The position numbers were made by a program, and so were the translations under genes. The notes beneath the pieces were generated by a model that was not told where the DNA came from, did not search any database, and saw nothing but the letters and a program-made list of their open reading frames with translations. A stretch of 64,000 nucleotides of DNA from Burkholderia ubonensis (GTDB lineage: Bacteria > Pseudomonadota > Gammaproteobacteria > Burkholderiales > Burkholderiaceae): NCBI RefSeq assembly GCF_902833085.1, contig NZ_CADFEB010000013.1:124001-188000 (forward strand), read 5' to 3'. Positions 7,551-16,800 of the stretch are shown here, piece by piece; positions within the stretch are counted from its first letter, which is position 1; every line of letters begins with the position of its first letter.

Positions 7551-9311
7551 ATGAACGACACCGATCGCGCGCCGACCCCCGGCGCGTCCAATATCCCCGA
7601 CACCCGGGGCATCAATTTCTTCACCGCGGATCCGGATCTGGGCGTGCTGCTGAGGCTCCATCTCGGCGATGCGCGTTATGCGGAACTCGAACCGCAGCTG
7701 CGCGCGCTCGGCGCGCGCGTCAGCGGCGAGCTCGACGAATGGGCCGCATGCGCGGACAAGCATCCGCCGGTGCTCGAGCATCGCAACCGGCGCGGCGAGC
7801 CCGTGCAGCGGATCGACAAGCATCCCGCGTACGTCGCGCTCGAGCGCGTCGCGTATGCGGAACTCGGGCTCGCGTCGCTGAGCCACCAGCGCGCGCCCGA
7901 GTCGCCGCTCGTCAAGTACGCGCTGACCTTCCTGTTCGTGCAGGCGGAATTCGGGCTGTGCTGCCCGGTCAGCATGACCGACTCGCTGACCCGCACGCTG
8001 CGCCGCTTCGGCGAGCCAGAGCTCGTCGCGCGCTATCTGCCGATGCTCGCGTCGCGCGACTTCGACACGCTGTACCAGGGCGCGATGTTCATGACCGAGC
8101 AGGCGGCGGGCTCCGACGTCGGCCGGGTCGCGACGCGCGCGGCGCGCGACACGGACGCGCACGGCGACACGGTGTGGCGCCTGTACGGCGACAAGTGGTT
8201 CTGCTCGAACGCGGACGCGGATCTCGCGATGGTGCTCGCGCGGCCCGACGGCGCGCCGGACGGCATCAAGGGCCTGGCGCTGTTCCTGCTGCCGAAGACG
8301 CTGCCGGACGGCACGCGCAACCACTACCGGATCGTGCGGCTGAAGGACAAGCTCGGCAGCCGGTCGATGGCGAGCGGCGAGATCGCGCTCGAAGGCGCGC
8401 ACGCGTACCTGATCGGCGAGATCGGCCGCGGCTTCCACCAGATGGCGGACATGATCAACATGTCGCGGCTGTCGAACGGCGTGCGTGCGGCGGGCCTGAT
8501 GCGGCGCGCGATGAACGAGGCGCTGCACGTCGCCATGCATCGCGAGGCGTTCGGCCGCAAGCTGATCGAGATGCCGCTGATGCAGCGGCAGCTGATGAAG
8601 ATGCTGCTGCCGACCGAGGCCGCGCGCACGATGTTCATCCGGATCGCGCTGCTGCTGCAGCAGGCCGACGCCGGCGATGCCGAGGCCGCGCGCTGCGTGC
8701 GGATCCTGACGCCGCTGATCAAGTTCCGCGCGTGCCGCGACGCGCGCCGCGTGACGGGCGACGCGATGGAAGTGCGCGGCGGCACCGGCTACATCGAGGA
8801 ATGGAGCGACGCGCGGCTCGTGCGTGATGCGCATCTCGGCTCGATCTGGGAAGGCACGAGCAACATCGTCGCGCTCGACGTCGCGCGCGCCGCGCAGCGC
8901 GAGCGGGCGCTCGACGCGCTGCATGCGTTCCTCGCCGACCGGCTCGGCCAGGCGCCGTTGCCGGACGCGAGCCGCACCGTGTTCAGGCGCGTGCTCGCGC
9001 GCGCAACCGATGCGCTCGCGCAGGTCGCGACGAGCGGCGACGACGCAGGCGTGCGCCAGGCCGCGTCCGCGCTGTACTACGCGAGCGCGGCGATCCTGAT
9101 GGCATGCGAGGGCGTATGCACGGCGCCGGACCATCGCCGTCTCGCGCTCGCGCACCTGATCGTGCGCGAGAAGCTGCTGCCCGTCGATCCGCTCGCGCCG
9201 TCGTCGCGCCGCGCGTGCCACGACGAGGCGGCGACGGTCGACGCGCTGCTGCGCGGCGCGCCGGTGTCGCTCGACGCGGCGCTCGACCTGCTTCCGGAGG
9301 TCGAGCGATGA
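7551..9311 (+). CDS. AidB-like acyl-CoA dehydrogenase (FAD)
   Basis: 586 residues, longer than a 380-residue catabolic ACAD. The N-terminal 110 residues (NFFTADPDLG..., HPAYVALERVAYAELGL) resemble the AidB N-terminal domain. The ACAD core has MTEQAAGSD (181-189) and WEGTSNI (433-439), the FAD/substrate loop signature, followed by a helical tail. The ATG at 7551 follows GGGGCAGGAGA. The expected reaction is alpha,beta-oxidation of an acyl-CoA, but AidB relatives can bind DNA or have atypical substrates, so activity is uncertain. It overlaps the next gene by ATGA, i.e. it is translationally coupled to a CoA-transferase, which favours a catabolic role. Confidence 0.9.
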   Translation: MNDTDRAPTPGASNIPDTRGINFFTADPDLGVLLRLHLGDARYAELEPQLRALGARVSGELDEWAACADKHPPVLEHRNRRGEPVQRIDKHPAYVALERVAYAELGLASLSHQRAPESPLVKYALTFLFVQAEFGLCCPVSMTDSLTRTLRRFGEPELVARYLPMLASRDFDTLYQGAMFMTEQAAGSDVGRVATRAARDTDAHGDTVWRLYGDKWFCSNADADLAMVLARPDGAPDGIKGLALFLLPKTLPDGTRNHYRIVRLKDKLGSRSMASGEIALEGAHAYLIGEIGRGFHQMADMINMSRLSNGVRAAGLMRRAMNEALHVAMHREAFGRKLIEMPLMQRQLMKMLLPTEAARTMFIRIALLLQQADAGDAEAARCVRILTPLIKFRACRDARRVTGDAMEVRGGTGYIEEWSDARLVRDAHLGSIWEGTSNIVALDVARAAQRERALDALHAFLADRLGQAPLPDASRTVFRRVLARATDALAQVATSGDDAGVRQAASALYYASAAILMACEGVCTAPDHRRLALAHLIVREKLLPVDPLAPSSRRACHDEAATVDALLRGAPVSLDAALDLLPEVER

Positions 9312-10501
9312 ACGGGACGCAAGGCGCACTGGCCGGCCTGAAGGTCGTCGACCTGAGCCGCGTGCTCGGCGGCCCGTACTGTACGCAGGCGCTCGCCGAC
9401 CACGGCGCGCAGGTCATCAAGATCGAACCGCCCGCGGGCGACGAGACGCGCGGCTGGGGGCCGCCGTTTCTCGACGACACCGCGTGGTACTTCATCGGCG
9501 TCAACCGCAACAAGGAGGGGCTCGCGCTCGACCTGTCGCGCGACGAGGGCCGCGCGATCCTGTGGCGTCTGCTCGAGGAGGCCGACGTGCTGGTCGAGAA
9601 CTTCAAGCCGGGCACGCTCGCGCGCTGGGGCATGGACTACGCGCGCGACCTGCGGCCGCGCTTTCCGCGGCTGATCCACTGCGCGGTGACGGGCTTCGGC
9701 GCCGACGGCCCGCTCGGCGGGCTGCCCGGCTACGACGCGGTGATTCAGGCGATGGCCGGGCTGATGAGCGTCAACGGCGAGCGCGACGGCGACGCGATGC
9801 GCATCGGCCTGCCGATCGTCGACATGGTGACGGGGCTCAACGCGCTCGCCGGGATCCTGCTCGCGCTGGCCGAGCGCGAAAGGAGCGGGCAGGGGCAGTC
9901 GATCGACATCGCGCTCTACGACTGCGGCGTGTCGCTGCTGCATCCGCATCTGCCGAACTTCTTCGGCTCCGGGCGCGTGCCGGAACGCAGCGGCAACGCG
10001 CATCCGAACATCGCGCCGTACGACGGCTACCGCACCGCGACCGCGCCGATCTTCCTGGCGGTCGGCAACGACCGGCAGTTCGCGCGGCTCGTCGCGCATC
10101 TCGGCGCGCCGGAACTGGCGGACGATCCGCGCTTCGTCGACAACCGCAGCCGCTGCGCGCACCGGCCCGAGCTGAAGGCCGCGCTGGAGGCGTTGCTGGC
10201 TGCGCATGCATGCGCGCCGCTCGCGCGCGACCTGATGGCGGCCGGCGTGCCGTGCGGCCCGGTGCAGACCGTCGCCGACGTCGCGCGCGACCCGCATACG
10301 CTGCACCGGAACCTGCTCGTCGAAATCGGCCGCTACCGCGGCACCGCGTCGCCGATCCGGCTGTCGCGCACGCCGGCGACCTATCGCTCGCCGCCGCCTG
10401 CGTTGGGCCGCGACACGCGCGCGGTGCTCGACCGTCTCGGGGTCGATCCGGCGCTGCAGCAGCAATTGCTCGACGCCGGCGTGCTGAAGGCGCCCGACTG
10501 A
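9308..10501 (+). CDS. CaiB/BaiF family (class III) CoA-transferase
   Basis: 397 residues. The family N-terminus LKVVDLSRVLGGPYCTQALADHGAQVIKIE, the block VENFKPGTLARWGMD and the presumed nucleophile D172 in GLPIVDMVTGL are all present. Class III enzymes move CoA between a donor such as succinyl-CoA and a carboxylate through an aspartyl-CoA anhydride. Start and the preceding stop overlap by four bases (ATGA). Together with the upstream dehydrogenase and downstream symporter it probably activates an imported organic acid, which the dehydrogenase then oxidises (inference). Confidence 0.94.
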   Translation: MNGTQGALAGLKVVDLSRVLGGPYCTQALADHGAQVIKIEPPAGDETRGWGPPFLDDTAWYFIGVNRNKEGLALDLSRDEGRAILWRLLEEADVLVENFKPGTLARWGMDYARDLRPRFPRLIHCAVTGFGADGPLGGLPGYDAVIQAMAGLMSVNGERDGDAMRIGLPIVDMVTGLNALAGILLALAERERSGQGQSIDIALYDCGVSLLHPHLPNFFGSGRVPERSGNAHPNIAPYDGYRTATAPIFLAVGNDRQFARLVAHLGAPELADDPRFVDNRSRCAHRPELKAALEALLAAHACAPLARDLMAAGVPCGPVQTVADVARDPHTLHRNLLVEIGRYRGTASPIRLSRTPATYRSPPPALGRDTRAVLDRLGVDPALQQQLLDAGVLKAPD

Positions 10502-10606
10502 CGCGAGGCCGCCGGCCGGCGGCCCAGCCAGGCCAACCGGCCAAACCGGCCAAACCGGACAAGGCGCGCGGCAGTCGCGCCACCGACTACAGACATGGAG
10601 ACAACG
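10502..10606 (+). repeat. Short tandem repeat upstream of symporter gene
   Basis: The gap carries reiterations of AACCGGCCA (near 10535-10560), a simple GC-rich tandem repeat with no recognisable promoter. It is short enough for the symporter to remain in the same transcript as the CoA-transferase. Confidence 0.5.
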
Positions 10607-12004
10607 ATGACCCGTCCGCAATCCCTTCCCGCCGCGAACCCGCGGCCGGGCCGCGCCGCGCTTGCCGCGTTCGTCGGCACGACGATCGAGTGGTACGACT
10701 TCTATATCTACGGCACGGCCGCCGCGCTCGTGTTCGGCAAGGTGTTCTTTTCGAGCACGATGAATCCCGGCGTCGCGACGCTGCTCGCGTTCGTCACGTT
10801 CTGGGCCGGCTTCGCGGCGCGTCCGCTCGGCGGGATCGTGTTCGGCCATCTCGGCGACCGCGTCGGCCGCAAGATCGCGCTCGTGATCACGCTGGTGATG
10901 ATGGGGCTCGCGACCACCGGCATCGGCCTGTTGCCGAGCTACGCGCAGATCGGCGTGTGGGCGCCGGCCGGACTCGTCGTGCTGCGTGTGCTGCAGGGCG
11001 TCGCGGTCGGCGGCGAGTGGGGCGGCGCGGTGCTGATCGCGAGCGAAAACGCGCCGAAGCACCGGAGCATCCTGTACGCGGCGTTCGCGCAGCAGGGCTC
11101 GCCCACCGGCAACCTGCTCGCGACCGGCGCGTTCTTCGCGCTGAGCGCGCTGCCGACGCCCGCGTTCCTGATGTGGGGCTGGCGCATTCCGTTCCTGCTG
11201 TCGGCGGTGCTCGTGGTCGTCGGCATGGTGATCCGCCTGAGGCTCGAGGAGTCGGCCGACATGCGGCGCGTGCTGCAGCGCAAGCGCACGGTGAAGCTGC
11301 CGCTGCGCGACGTGGTGCGCGATCACTGGCCGGTCGTGCTGCTCGCGGCCGGCACGCTGCCCGTCATCAACGTCACGTATTTCCGCAGCACGTTCGCACT
11401 GTCGTGGGCGACCAAGGAGCTCGGCTACGCGCAGGGGACGTTCCTCGGAATCCTGTCGATGTCGCTCGTCGTGCAGTTCCTGATGCAGCCCGTCGGCGCA
11501 TGGCTCGTGTCGAAGATCGACATGCGGCGCGCGATGTGCTGGATCCTGATTCCGGAGATCGTGCTGATGCCGGTGATGTTCCACGCGCTTGCAACCCGCT
11601 CGTACTGGATCGCCGTCGCCGGCATGTGCGTGTCGACGATTCCGTCGGCGATGTTCTACGGCGCGGTCGGCGGCGTGCTCGCGCGGGTGTTTCCGGCGAA
11701 CATCCGCTATACGGGGCTGTCGCTCGCGTACCAGTTGAGCGCGCTCGTCGTCGGCGGCGGCACGCCGGTGCTCGCGCAGGCGATCCTCAACGCGACGGGC
11801 AGCATCGTCGGCGTCGCGATCGCGTCGGGGCTCTACGCGTGCGTGTCGCTCGTCTGCATGCTGGCGCTGCTGAACCGCACGGGCCATCGCGCGGACGAGC
11901 TGTCGAGCGCCGAGCGCAGCGATGCGGCGGAATGGGGCGCCGAAAACACGGCGAGCGGGCCGGAGCAGGCGGGCGAGGGCGGCGCGCTGAAGCCGGCGGG
12001 GTGA
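10607..12004 (+). CDS. Metabolite:H+ symporter (MHS family, MFS)
   Basis: About 465 residues and twelve membrane segments. TTIEWYDFYIYGTAA in TM1 and GHLGDRVGRK in the loop after TM2 are MHS signatures (KgtP, ShiA, ProP group). It should import a carboxylate by proton symport. ATG 10607 is preferred over the in-frame ATG at 10595 because GGAG lies seven bases before it; the two differ by four residues. The hydrophilic C-terminal tail (about 40 residues rich in Ala, Gly, Glu) is not conserved in the family. It is the last gene before a convergent terminator and is likely the uptake step for the CoA-transferase/dehydrogenase pathway. Confidence 0.92.
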   Translation: MTRPQSLPAANPRPGRAALAAFVGTTIEWYDFYIYGTAAALVFGKVFFSSTMNPGVATLLAFVTFWAGFAARPLGGIVFGHLGDRVGRKIALVITLVMMGLATTGIGLLPSYAQIGVWAPAGLVVLRVLQGVAVGGEWGGAVLIASENAPKHRSILYAAFAQQGSPTGNLLATGAFFALSALPTPAFLMWGWRIPFLLSAVLVVVGMVIRLRLEESADMRRVLQRKRTVKLPLRDVVRDHWPVVLLAAGTLPVINVTYFRSTFALSWATKELGYAQGTFLGILSMSLVVQFLMQPVGAWLVSKIDMRRAMCWILIPEIVLMPVMFHALATRSYWIAVAGMCVSTIPSAMFYGAVGGVLARVFPANIRYTGLSLAYQLSALVVGGGTPVLAQAILNATGSIVGVAIASGLYACVSLVCMLALLNRTGHRADELSSAERSDAAEWGAENTASGPEQAGEGGALKPAG

Positions 12005-12050
12005 GCGGCGCGGCGCGCGCTGTCGCCGCCGGAAGCCGCCCCCCAAAACG

Positions 12051-12083
12051 AAAACGGCACCGCGCGTCGCACGGTGCCGTTTT
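12051..12083. terminator. Bidirectional terminator between symporter gene and yggX
   Basis: AAAACGGCACCG (12051-12062) pairs with CGGTGCCGTTTT (12072-12083), loop nine bases. It lies between convergent genes and has A- and T-runs on both sides. Confidence 0.9.
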
Positions 12084-12127
12084 CGATATCGCTGCAAGAC
12101 CGGCCGAAGCCGGCCGCGCGACTCGCG

Positions 12128-12403
12128 TCAGCCTTCCGTCGGCGGCACGTAGCCGGACGCCTGGTCCGCGCCTTCGCCGAAGAAGTACTTCTCGGTCTGC
12201 TTCATCAGGTACTGGCGCGCGCGCGGGTCGGCCATGTTCAGGCGGTTTTCGTTGATCAGCATCGTCTGCTGCTTGAGCCAGCCCTGCCACGCTTCCTTCG
12301 ACACGCTTTCGTAAATGCGCTTGCCGAGTTCGCCCGGCAGCGGCGGGAAATCGAGACCTTCGGCTTCCTTGCCGAGCTTCGCGCATTGGATCATTCGAGC
12401 CAT
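12128..12403 (-). CDS. yggX: Probable Fe(2+)-trafficking protein YggX
   Basis: 91 residues, the family length. [35 protein letters not shown] and the C-terminal EKYFFGE are diagnostic. Cys7 is the conserved cysteine. YggX protects Fe-S enzymes from oxidative damage and is SoxR/S-regulated in enterics; here no regulatory site is evident. It lies 50 bp downstream of argA on the same strand and may share its transcript. Confidence 0.97.
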   Translation of the reverse strand: MARMIQCAKLGKEAEGLDFPPLPGELGKRIYESVSKEAWQGWLKQQTMLINENRLNMADPRARQYLMKQTEKYFFGEGADQASGYVPPTEG

Positions 12404-12453
12404 CGTGTACTTCTCCTGTAATCGGTCTGGGGGGAGGGCAGTCGGGCCTGCGC

Positions 12454-13833
12454 TCAGAGCTGCTTCATCAGCACGAGCGACTTGCGCTGCCAGTTATAGA
12501 GTTTGCGGCGGTCTTCCGGCAGGTCGTCGACGCTCACCTTCACGAAGCCGCGCTTGAGGAACCAGTGCTCGGTGCGCGTCGTGAGCACGAAGATGTGCGT
12601 GAGGCCGCGCGCCCGCGCGCGCTGCTCGATGCGCTTGAGCAGCCGCTCGCCGTCGCCGGAGCCTTGCGCCTCGGGCGCGACGGTCAGGCACGCCATCTCG
12701 CCGATCTTTTCCTGCTGATAAGGGTAAAGCGCCGCGCAGCCGAACAGCACGCCGTCGTGCTCGATCACCGAGAAGTGGTCGATGTCGCGCTCGATCTGGT
12801 GGCGCCCGCGGCGCACCAGCGTGCCGTCCGTCTCGAGCGGCTCGATCAGCGACAGGATGCCGCCGACGTCGTCCGGCGTCGCTTCGCGCAGGCTCTCGAG
12901 GTTCTCGTACGAGATCATCGTGCCGACGCCGTCGTGCAGGAACAGCTCGAGCAGCATGCTGCCGTCGAGCGACTGCGGGATCAGGTGCGCACGGGTCACG
13001 CCGCCGCGGCACGCGCGGATCGAATGCTTCAGGAAGAACGCGTCGTCGCCCTGGATGTTGCCCGAGTCGAGCAGATCGGCGGCCGCGTCGAGCGACATTT
13101 CGCGGACCAGCTCGCCTTCGTCGTCGACGATGCCGGGGCCTTCGGTCAGGAAGATGATCTTGTCGGCGCGCAGCGCGATCGCGGCGGCCGACGCGACGTC
13201 TTCCATCGACAGGTTGAACGCCTCGCCGGTCGGCGAGAAGCCGAGCGGCGACAGCAGCACGAGCTTGCGGCTCGCGAGCGAATGGCGGATCGATTCGGCG
13301 TCGATCTTGCGCACGACGCCCGTATGCGCGAAATCGACCCCGTCGAGAATCCCGACCGGCCGCGCCGTCACGAAGTTGCCCGACACGACGCTGATGTGCG
13401 CGTGCGCCATCGGCGAGTTCGGCAGGCCCTGGCTGATCGCGGCCTCGATGTCGAGGCGCACTTCGCCCGCCGCTTCCTTCGCGGATTCGAGCGCGCGCGC
13501 ATCGGTGATGCGCAGCCCGTGCGAAAACTCGGATTCGACACCGTGCAGGCTCAGCTGCTCCTCGACCTGCGGCCGCGAGCCGTGCACGAGCACGATCTGG
13601 ATGCCCATCGCCTGCAGCAGCGCGATGTCGGACACCAGCGCGTTCAGCAGCCCCTGCTGCACCACCTCGCCGCCGAATCCCACGACGAACGTGCTGTTGC
13701 GGAACTTGTGGATATAGGGCGCGACGGAGCGCATCCAGTCCACGAACTGCGCGTGGCTGGCGGCCGAATCGTCGGCGGCCGGCGGGTTCGCGGCGCCGGA
13801 CTGGGCGGGGGGGAGGTCGGTTTGGGAATTCAT
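12454..13833 (-). CDS. argA: N-acetylglutamate synthase (amino-acid N-acetyltransferase)
   Basis: 459 residues. The amino-acid-kinase-like domain (about 30-290) starts [19 protein letters not shown] and contains the arginine-sensing fold. The GNAT acetyltransferase domain (about 310-459) has [23 protein letters not shown], the acetyl-CoA-binding loop, and ends [15 protein letters not shown], typical of ArgA. It makes N-acetylglutamate, the first step of arginine biosynthesis, usually with arginine feedback inhibition. It is divergent from hrpA with only 23 bp between the two ATGs, so the promoter overlaps both gene starts. Confidence 0.97.
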   Translation of the reverse strand: MNSQTDLPPAQSGAANPPAADDSAASHAQFVDWMRSVAPYIHKFRNSTFVVGFGGEVVQQGLLNALVSDIALLQAMGIQIVLVHGSRPQVEEQLSLHGVESEFSHGLRITDARALESAKEAAGEVRLDIEAAISQGLPNSPMAHAHISVVSGNFVTARPVGILDGVDFAHTGVVRKIDAESIRHSLASRKLVLLSPLGFSPTGEAFNLSMEDVASAAAIALRADKIIFLTEGPGIVDDEGELVREMSLDAAADLLDSGNIQGDDAFFLKHSIRACRGGVTRAHLIPQSLDGSMLLELFLHDGVGTMISYENLESLREATPDDVGGILSLIEPLETDGTLVRRGRHQIERDIDHFSVIEHDGVLFGCAALYPYQQEKIGEMACLTVAPEAQGSGDGERLLKRIEQRARARGLTHIFVLTTRTEHWFLKRGFVKVSVDDLPEDRRKLYNWQRKSLVLMKQL

Positions 13834-13840
13834 GGGCGGG

Positions 13841-13848
13841 ATTATAAT
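13841..13848. promoter_or_regulatory. Palindromic -10 element shared by argA and hrpA
   Basis: ATTATAAT is its own reverse complement and supplies a consensus TATAAT on the plus strand (13843-13848) and on the minus strand (13846-13841). Both start codons lie about 7-9 bases beyond the respective -10, so either mRNA would have almost no leader. No strong -35 is seen on either strand. Confidence 0.55.
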
Positions 13849-13856
13849 GCGCCCCC

Positions 13857-16800
13857 ATGTCGAATGTACCTAAAAGTCCCGCGCCGACGCGGGCCAACGC
13901 GCCGTCGGCCGAGCACCCGGATGGTGCGGCCGACGCACGCAAGCCTGAGGGCCGGACACCACGCGCGCCGACGGGCAATCCGCAGGGCGGGCCGCAACGC
14001 GAGCGACGCAGCGATTCGCAGGCCCAGCCGCAGCGCGAGCCGCAACGAGAACGGCGCGACGCGCCGCGCGAGCCCGCCGCGCAGGACGCGCGCGCACCGC
14101 GCCGCGAACGTCCGCCGCGCGCCGCCGTCACGCCCAATCCGGTCCCGCCGATCACGTACCCCGAAAGCCTGCCCGTGTCGGGCAAGCGCGACGAGATCGC
14201 GCGCGCGATCGCCGGCCATCAGGTCGTCATCGTGTGCGGCGAGACGGGCTCGGGCAAGACCACCCAGCTGCCGAAGATCTGCCTCGAACTCGGCCGCGGC
14301 CTCGGCGCGGGCGGCACCGGCCTGATCGGCCACACGCAGCCGCGCCGGCTCGCCGCGTCGTCGACCGGCCGCCGCATTGCCGAGGAGCTCGGCACGCCGT
14401 TCGGCGAAGTGGTCGGCTACAAGGTGCGCTTCACCGACAATCTCGCGCCCGGCGCGTCCGTCAAGCTGATGACGGACGGCATCCTGCTCGCCGAGACGCA
14501 GACCGATCCGCTCCTGAGGGCGTACGACACGCTGATCATCGACGAGGCGCACGAGCGCAGCCTGAACATCGACTTCCTGCTCGGCTACCTGAAGCAGATC
14601 CTGCCGAAGCGCCCGGACCTGAAACTGGTCGTCACGTCGGCGACGATCGATGCGGACCGCTTCGCGCGCCATTTCGGCAGCGAGGAGCGGCCCGCGCCCG
14701 TCATCGAGGTGAGCGGCCGGCTGTACCCGGTCGAGATGCGCTACCGCCCGGTCGCGGAGGACCGCCCGGCGGTCAAGAACGCGGAAGGCACCGCCAGCCG
14801 CGACCGTGTGAAGACCGCGCGCGAGGCCGAGCGCGACCTGATGGACGCGATCGTCGACGCGGTCGACGAGCTGTGCCGCGAAGGCTCGGGCGACGTGCTG
14901 GTGTTCCTGCCCGGCGAGCGCGAGATCCGCGAGGCCGCCGAAGCGCTGCGCAAGCATCACCCGCCGCACACCGAGATCCTGCCGCTGTTCGCGCGCCTGT
15001 CCGCGGGCGAGCAGGACCGGGTGTTCAAGCCGTCGAACGCGCGCCGCATCGTGCTCGCGACGAACGTCGCCGAGACCTCGCTGACGGTGCCGGGCATCCG
15101 CTACGTGGTCGACACGGGCCTCGCGCGCGTGAAGCGCTATTCGTACCGGAACAAGGTCGAGCAGCTGCAGGTCGAGTCGATCTCGCAGGCTGCCGCGAAC
15201 CAGCGCGCGGGCCGCTGCGGCCGGGTCGCGGACGGCGTCTGCATCCGCCTGTACGAGGAAACCGACTACCAGGCGCGGCCGCGCTTCACCGATCCGGAAA
15301 TCCTGCGCTCGTCGCTCGCGTCGGTGATCCTGCGGATGAAGTCGCTGCACCTGACGGCGATCGAGATGTTCCCGTTCCTCGAGCCGCCGCCGGGCCGCGC
15401 GATCGCGGACGGCTACCAGCTGCTCAACGAGCTCGGCGCGGTCGACGACGACAACGCGCTGACGCCGCTCGGCCGCGAGCTCGCGCGGCTGCCGCTCGAT
15501 CCGCGGGTCGGGCGGATGATCCTCGGCGCGCGCGACCAGCAGGCGCTGCGCGAAGTGCTGATCATCGCGAGCGCGCTGTCGGTGCAGGACCCGCGCGACC
15601 GGCCGATCGACGCGCAGGAGCAGGCCGACCAGGCGCACCGCCGCTTCGCCGACGAGCGCTCGGAATTCCTGCAGTGGCTGAAGATCTGGGCGTGGTTCGA
15701 GGAAGCGGTCGCGCACAAGAAGTCGAACCGCCAGCTGATCGACGCGTGCCGCCAGAATTTCCTGTCGCACCTGCGCCTGCGCGAATGGCGCGACGTCCAT
15801 TCGCAGCTCCTGACCGTCGTGCGCGAGCACGGCTGGCGGCTGAACGACGCGGAAGCGACCTACGAGCAGGTGCATCTGGCCCTGATGACGGGCCTGCTCG
15901 GCAACCTCGGGCTGAAGGCCGACGACGAGCCGCACTATCTCGGCGCGCGCGGGATCAAGTTCTTCCTGTGGCCGGGCTCGGCGCTCGCGAAGAAGGCCGG
16001 ACGCTGGGTGATGGCGGCCGAGCTGGTCGAGACGAGCCGGCTGTACGCGCGCTGCCTCGCGAAGATCGAGCCGGAATGGATCGAGAAGGTCGGCGCGCAT
16101 CTGCTGAAGAAGGCGCTGTCGGAGCCGCACTGGGAAAAGCGCCCGGCGCAGGTGAGCGCATTCGAGCGCGCGACGCTGTACGGCTTGCCGGTCTACCACC
16201 GGCGGCGCGTCGCGTTCGGCAGGCAGGACCCGGCGCGCGCGCGCGAGCTGTTCATCCGCGGCGCGCTCGTCGAAGGCGAGTTCGACACGAAGCTGGCGTT
16301 CTTCGCGCACAACCGCAAGCTGCTCGCCGACATCGAGCAGCTCGAGCACAAGTCGCGCCGGCAGGACGTGCTGGTCGACGACGAGCTGATCTACGCGTTC
16401 TACGACCAGGCGCTTCCGGAAGGCATCCACACGGGCGCCGCGTTCGAGCGCTGGTATCGCGACGAGGTGAAGAAGGGCGGCCAGCCGGAAGACAAGCTGC
16501 GCCTCCTGTACCTGTCGCGCGACGACCTGATGCGCCACGAGGCGGCGGGCGTGACGACCGAGCTGTTCCCGAAGCGCGCGACGATGGCGGGCGTCGAGAT
16601 GGCGCTCACGTACCACTTCGAGCCGGGTGCGCCGCGCGACGGCGTGACGCTCGCGGTGCCGCTCTATGCGCTGAACCAAGTGGATGCGCGCCGCTGCGAG
16701 TGGCTCGTGCCGGGGATGCTGAAGGAGAAGGTGCAGCTGCTGCTGAAGTCGCTGCCGCAGAAGCTGCGCCGGCACTGCGTGCCGCTGCCCGAATTCGCGG

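Noticed and set aside
9077-12097. Very long open frames on the strand opposite acyl-CoA dehydrogenase/CoA-transferase/symporter genes
   Set aside because: Arg/Ala/His-rich translations with no domains; typical shadow frames of GC-rich genes.
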